Positions 32,578-35,821 of a stretch of 35,821 nucleotides of DNA are shown piece by piece. Each line of letters begins with the position of its first letter. Positions within the stretch are counted from its first letter, which is position 1. This DNA is from Chitinophagaceae bacterium (GTDB lineage: Bacteria > Bacteroidota > Bacteroidia > Chitinophagales > Chitinophagaceae). Made by a program: the position numbers and the translations under genes. The notes beneath the pieces are model-generated. The model ran no database searches. It saw nothing but the letters and a program-made list of their open reading frames with translations, and was not told the DNA's origin. Location of the stretch: contig SEAD01000067.1 of NCBI GenBank assembly GCA_004173355.1, forward strand, positions 1 to 35,821. The letters run 5' to 3'.

Positions 32578-35500
32578 TCAATATTTGAAAGACTTGTCCG
32601 GATGTTTTGGTGCCGGTGGGGTGACCACGGGTTTTTCAGCGATCAGTTTCTGCAGGTGTTTAATCGCATACTCCAGCTGCGCGTCTTTCCCGTTGTATGT
32701 TTCAAAGGGCAGGTTGTCCACTTCGATATCGGGTTCAACCCCGCGGCCTTCGATCAGCCACTTGCCTTCGGCGCCATATACCCCAAACTCCGCGGCGGAT
32801 GCAATACCGTCATCCACGAGTCGGTTGCTGCTAGTCAGCCAGATCTCACCGCCCCAGGTACGTTTCCCAATGACCGCACCAAGTCCGAGCCGGCGGAACC
32901 CTTCCGATACGGCTTCCCCATCCGAAGCCGTCATCTGGTCGCAGAGAATCACCATATGCCCGCGGAATGCATACTGCATATTCCAGTACGGAGCGCCGGC
33001 ACGACCCTGCCAGTACATCCAGATCTTACGCATCAGTTTCTCCAGGATCCAGCTATCTATATTCCCACCATTGTTGAGACGTACATCCAGCACCAGTCCC
33101 TCACGGGTAAATATCGGATAGTACTGTTTCACAAAGTCATCAATATCGTTGCTTGTCATTGCCTTCAGGTGGATATAGCCGATTTTATTACCTGAAAGTG
33201 TATCCACTTTAAGGCGGTTGCGGTATTCCCATTCTTCGTAACGCAGCGTGAACGCATCGCGGTAAGAGATTGGTGAAATGACTTGCTGGTAAGCTTTTCC
33301 GGCCGCATCCACAAAATCGATTTTTACCGGCACATCCACTTTGTTGGCCAGCAGCACAGAAATATCGGCCACTTCATTTACTTTGACATTGTTCACTGCA
33401 GTGAGCAGGTCACCCTCCCGCACGCGAAGTTCAGGTTTGTGCAGTGGTCCATTATTTTCCGGGTAATCGGGGTCCGACTGGTAAATATGTTCAATGCGTA
33501 ATCCTTTTACTGATCGCACCAGTTCTGCACCCAGGAAACCGGTCTGGATCATATCCGGTGAACGTCGTTTATCACCACCATATACAAAATGATGCAGCGC
33601 GGAGAGTTCACCCACCATTTGTCCCAGCAGGTCATCCAGTTCATACCGGTCAGTGAGCCTTGACAGCAGTGGCTCGTATTGTTTTTTCGTTGCCACCCAG
33701 TCAACACCATGCATATCGCGGTCATAAAAATAATCACGCATCATCCTCCAGGCATCGTTGAACATTTCTTTCCAGTCATCCACCGGATCAAGATTGAACG
33801 ACCAGTTTGCAAGGTTCAGTGCAGTTTTGGCCGCATCAATTTTTGAGCCATTGGCATCCGCCACAAGTATGCTGCGGTTGCTCATATACAGCAGTATTTT
33901 TTTACCGTCACCAGCCGCCACAAGTCCCTGTACGCCCGATGCCACTTCCGTGGGATCGTAGGTTTTGCTTTCCTCGATTTTAAGGGCCATCAGTTTTGTT
34001 GGCTCACCCGGTGCATCACCCGATTCGGTCCAGTAGAGGTATCCGTTTGCAAGGACCATATCCCCGATATTGGCATTTTTGGTCGGCACTGTATAGAGGC
34101 GTTTGCTGATAGCGGTCCAGTCGTAACTCTTTGGTGCCGGCGTTTCCTTTTTCCCTTTTTTACCGGGGTCAGCTGCGGTTTCTTGTTTACCGGTGAAAAT
34201 GGAATCGTTGAGCCAGGAATCCGTTTTCAGGAAAGGAAATTTTGCAGCGGTATCCAATGCCAGCGCATAGATATGGCGGGTTTTGGAATAAAACGGCTCC
34301 GGTTGTCTTGGTCCCCAGGGCGATGGGACGGCAGTGACGAGATGGCGTTCGGAAATAAAATAGAGCCAGTTGTTATCCGGCGACCAGCGTGGTCGCAGGC
34401 TGTTGAGCCGGTCGGTCGTAATGGCCGTGGCTTTCCATGTCCTGGCATCAAGCACAGAGATCTGCTGGTTGGTATTCTCCAGGCTTTCGGTGTATGCGAG
34501 GTAACGGCTATCCGGACTCCAGCTGAATTCCTCGATGTAGCCTGGAAGGCTGTCCCTGGTATATACTACTTTCCCCGTTGCGGTCTCGGCAACGCGGAAG
34601 GTTTCGTTTTTGTCTTTATAAGCAACCAGCTTTTCATCCTTTGATATACTGAATCCGGTGATCAGCGTTTTGCTGTTGCGGGTAAGCTGTATTGCGGTAT
34701 CGCTGCCATCGGCAGGGAGTTTCCAGACTTCATATTCCCCGCTCTGGTCGGAGAGCAGCGCGATCGTTTTATTGCTGGTGTATTGCAGGTCACGGAAGCG
34801 GATCCCGCTTTTGCGTACGGGTTCTATCCAGCGATCGCTTTTAGCCGGGGATACAAACACGCGTCCGCGGCTGATGATTGCCGCATATGCACCGTTGGGA
34901 GAGAGGTCGGCAGTAGTGATGCCATTGGCTGCACCCCTGATCCAGCGCGGCTTGCGCTGGTCGAAGTCGGAGAGCAGGCCGATTTCGAGCAGTTGTTCCT
35001 TTTTTGCAGCGAGGTCAAAGATCCAGATATCAGCCCCTTTCTGGTAAACCACCCGGCCGTCGGAGAGTGAAGCGGTCTGCAGGTCCCATCCTTTGGAAAA
35101 TGTATGTTGTGCCGGATCGGTGCCGGTGCCGGTCACCGACCAGAGGTTCATGGTTCCATCACGGTCGCTCAGGAAATAAATCCTTCCCTTGTAGGGCATC
35201 GGGTTGGCACTGGTGCCGTCGAAATCACCCGTCAGCGGAACGGCTTCGGTCTTTCCATCAAACCGCCACAGCTGTTCGATAAAACCACCTTTGTACCGTT
35301 TGGTCTTGCTGCCCTGGTTGTCGAACCGGGCGAAAAACAATATGCCGTTTTCATCATACTTGCCAAATGCCCCCTGCCAGAGTGGTATGGGTGTACGGGC
35401 CGATGTTACCGGATCGAGCAGTGCGAGCTGGGCTGCGGGTATGCTGCTGCCACTGTAACCTGCGATGATAATTTTGTTGTCCCTGGTCCATCCGGTGGCC

Positions 35501-35821
35501 TGAAGTGTGGCGCCGTGGTCATAGGTAATCCTTTTGGGCACACCACCATCGAGAGACATAATATACAGTTCCGACGGGCCTTCGTACTCGGCATTGAACA
35601 CCACCTGTTTCCCATCCGGGGAAATTTCCGGGTTTCGCTCCAGGCCGGCATGGGTGGTGAGTCGCGATGCTGATTTTGAAATAAGGTCATACTTCCAGAG
35701 ATCACCTTCGGCCACGAATACCACAGTATTCCCATGGATTGCAGGCATGCGGTAATACCCTTTCTGTTGGGCGAAGATCAATCCGGGGCAGGCGCAGAAA
35801 AGCGCGAGCAGGAGCGGGCGG
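32578..35821 (-). CDS. Tricorn-like S41 peptidase with beta-propeller (5' partial)
   Basis: At least 1080 residues are visible on the minus strand. The frame stays open to the window edge and encodes a signal peptide (LLLALFCACPGLIFAQQ), so the true start lies just beyond 35821; a TTG at 35781 is internal. The N-terminal half is a PD40/TolB-like beta-propeller (NPEISPDGKQVVFNAEYEG, FSWSPDSRYLAYTES, PRWSPDNNWLYFIS). A helical domain with the tricorn-like histidine region (LSALHHFVYGGDKR) follows. Then come a PDZ domain (ELRVREGDLLTAVNNVKVNEV) and the S41 core. The nucleophile serine is in MTASDGEAVSEG, about 115 residues from the C-terminus, and GKRTWGGEIW follows. Such exported tricorn homologues probably degrade peptides in the periplasm. 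The stop is 34 bp from the terminator. Confidence 0.94.
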   Translation of the reverse strand, partial: RPLLLALFCACPGLIFAQQKGYYRMPAIHGNTVVFVAEGDLWKYDLISKSASRLTTHAGLERNPEISPDGKQVVFNAEYEGPSELYIMSLDGGVPKRITYDHGATLQATGWTRDNKIIIAGYSGSSIPAAQLALLDPVTSARTPIPLWQGAFGKYDENGILFFARFDNQGSKTKRYKGGFIEQLWRFDGKTEAVPLTGDFDGTSANPMPYKGRIYFLSDRDGTMNLWSVTGTGTDPAQHTFSKGWDLQTASLSDGRVVYQKGADIWIFDLAAKKEQLLEIGLLSDFDQRKPRWIRGAANGITTADLSPNGAYAAIISRGRVFVSPAKSDRWIEPVRKSGIRFRDLQYTSNKTIALLSDQSGEYEVWKLPADGSDTAIQLTRNSKTLITGFSISKDEKLVAYKDKNETFRVAETATGKVVYTRDSLPGYIEEFSWSPDSRYLAYTESLENTNQQISVLDARTWKATAITTDRLNSLRPRWSPDNNWLYFISERHLVTAVPSPWGPRQPEPFYSKTRHIYALALDTAAKFPFLKTDSWLNDSIFTGKQETAADPGKKGKKETPAPKSYDWTAISKRLYTVPTKNANIGDMVLANGYLYWTESGDAPGEPTKLMALKIEESKTYDPTEVASGVQGLVAAGDGKKILLYMSNRSILVADANGSKIDAAKTALNLANWSFNLDPVDDWKEMFNDAWRMMRDYFYDRDMHGVDWVATKKQYEPLLSRLTDRYELDDLLGQMVGELSALHHFVYGGDKRRSPDMIQTGFLGAELVRSVKGLRIEHIYQSDPDYPENNGPLHKPELRVREGDLLTAVNNVKVNEVADISVLLANKVDVPVKIDFVDAAGKAYQQVISPISYRDAFTLRYEEWEYRNRLKVDTLSGNKIGYIHLKAMTSNDIDDFVKQYYPIFTREGLVLDVRLNNGGNIDSWILEKLMRKIWMYWQGRAGAPYWNMQYAFRGHMVILCDQMTASDGEAVSEGFRRLGLGAVIGKRTWGGEIWLTSSNRLVDDGIASAAEFGVYGAEGKWLIEGRGVEPDIEVDNLPFETYNGKDAQLEYAIKHLQKLIAEKPVVTPPAPKHPDKSFKY

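Noticed and set aside
35779-35781. TTG as start of the tricorn-like peptidase
   Set aside because: The frame continues upstream to the window edge and encodes the hydrophobic signal peptide, so the gene is truncated by the window.

Overview
The window looks like a chromosomal segment of a Bacteroidota bacterium, most likely of the Chitinophagaceae type. The evidence is SusC/SusD (RagA/RagB) outer-membrane pairs, a type IX secretion C-terminal domain, LytTR two-component regulation, TAnnTTTG-like promoter elements, weak Shine-Dalgarno sequences, and a moderately GC-rich coding style. No rRNA, tRNA, CRISPR array, insertion sequence or prophage gene was seen.

Region 1 (1-7384, + strand) is one tightly packed operon. 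It runs: 3' part of a SusD-like lipoprotein, a metallo-beta-lactamase-fold lipoprotein, an exported alkaline-phosphatase-superfamily hydrolase, a PhnZ-type HD-domain diiron oxygenase, a PhnX-like HAD phosphonatase, a 12-TM DUF5690/GlpT-like transporter, and a TIGR03364-type FAD oxidoreductase. Gaps are 0-10 bp or the genes overlap. I read it as a SusCD-linked organophosphonate (2-aminoethylphosphonate-type) capture and C-P cleavage system: outer-membrane capture, periplasmic release, inner-membrane import, oxidation, then C-P bond cleavage. This is the best candidate for an under-described system here.

Region 2 (7385-11601) holds a TonB-dependent-type outer-membrane beta-barrel protein, a strong terminator, and a LytS/LytR-type sensor kinase and response regulator pair. 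A pair of 21-bp-spaced GTTCGT direct repeats just upstream of the barrel gene promoter fits the geometry of a LytTR-regulator site.

Region 3 (11602-18660) has a long 5' leader, then SusC, SusD, a DUF1735-like surface lipoprotein, a terminator, and a secreted protein of unknown function. Region 4 (18661-21814) has a DinB-family protein with a WYL/YafY regulator, three small hypothetical genes and a structured, terminator-ended non-coding stretch.

Region 5 (21815-29380) has a T9SS-exported Ig-like protein, a convergent S41 peptidase, a membrane-anchored AraC regulator, a soluble PAS sensor kinase and an exported Gfo/Idh/MocA oxidoreductase. Region 6 (29381-32544) has a BlaI repressor, a BlaR1-like M56 metallopeptidase whose periplasmic tail is 11 DR-containing heptads, and a separate periplasmic protein with 19 heptads of the same type. 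A promoter plus dyad precedes blaI. Region 7 (32578-window end, - strand) is a tricorn-like S41 peptidase whose first codons lie outside the window.
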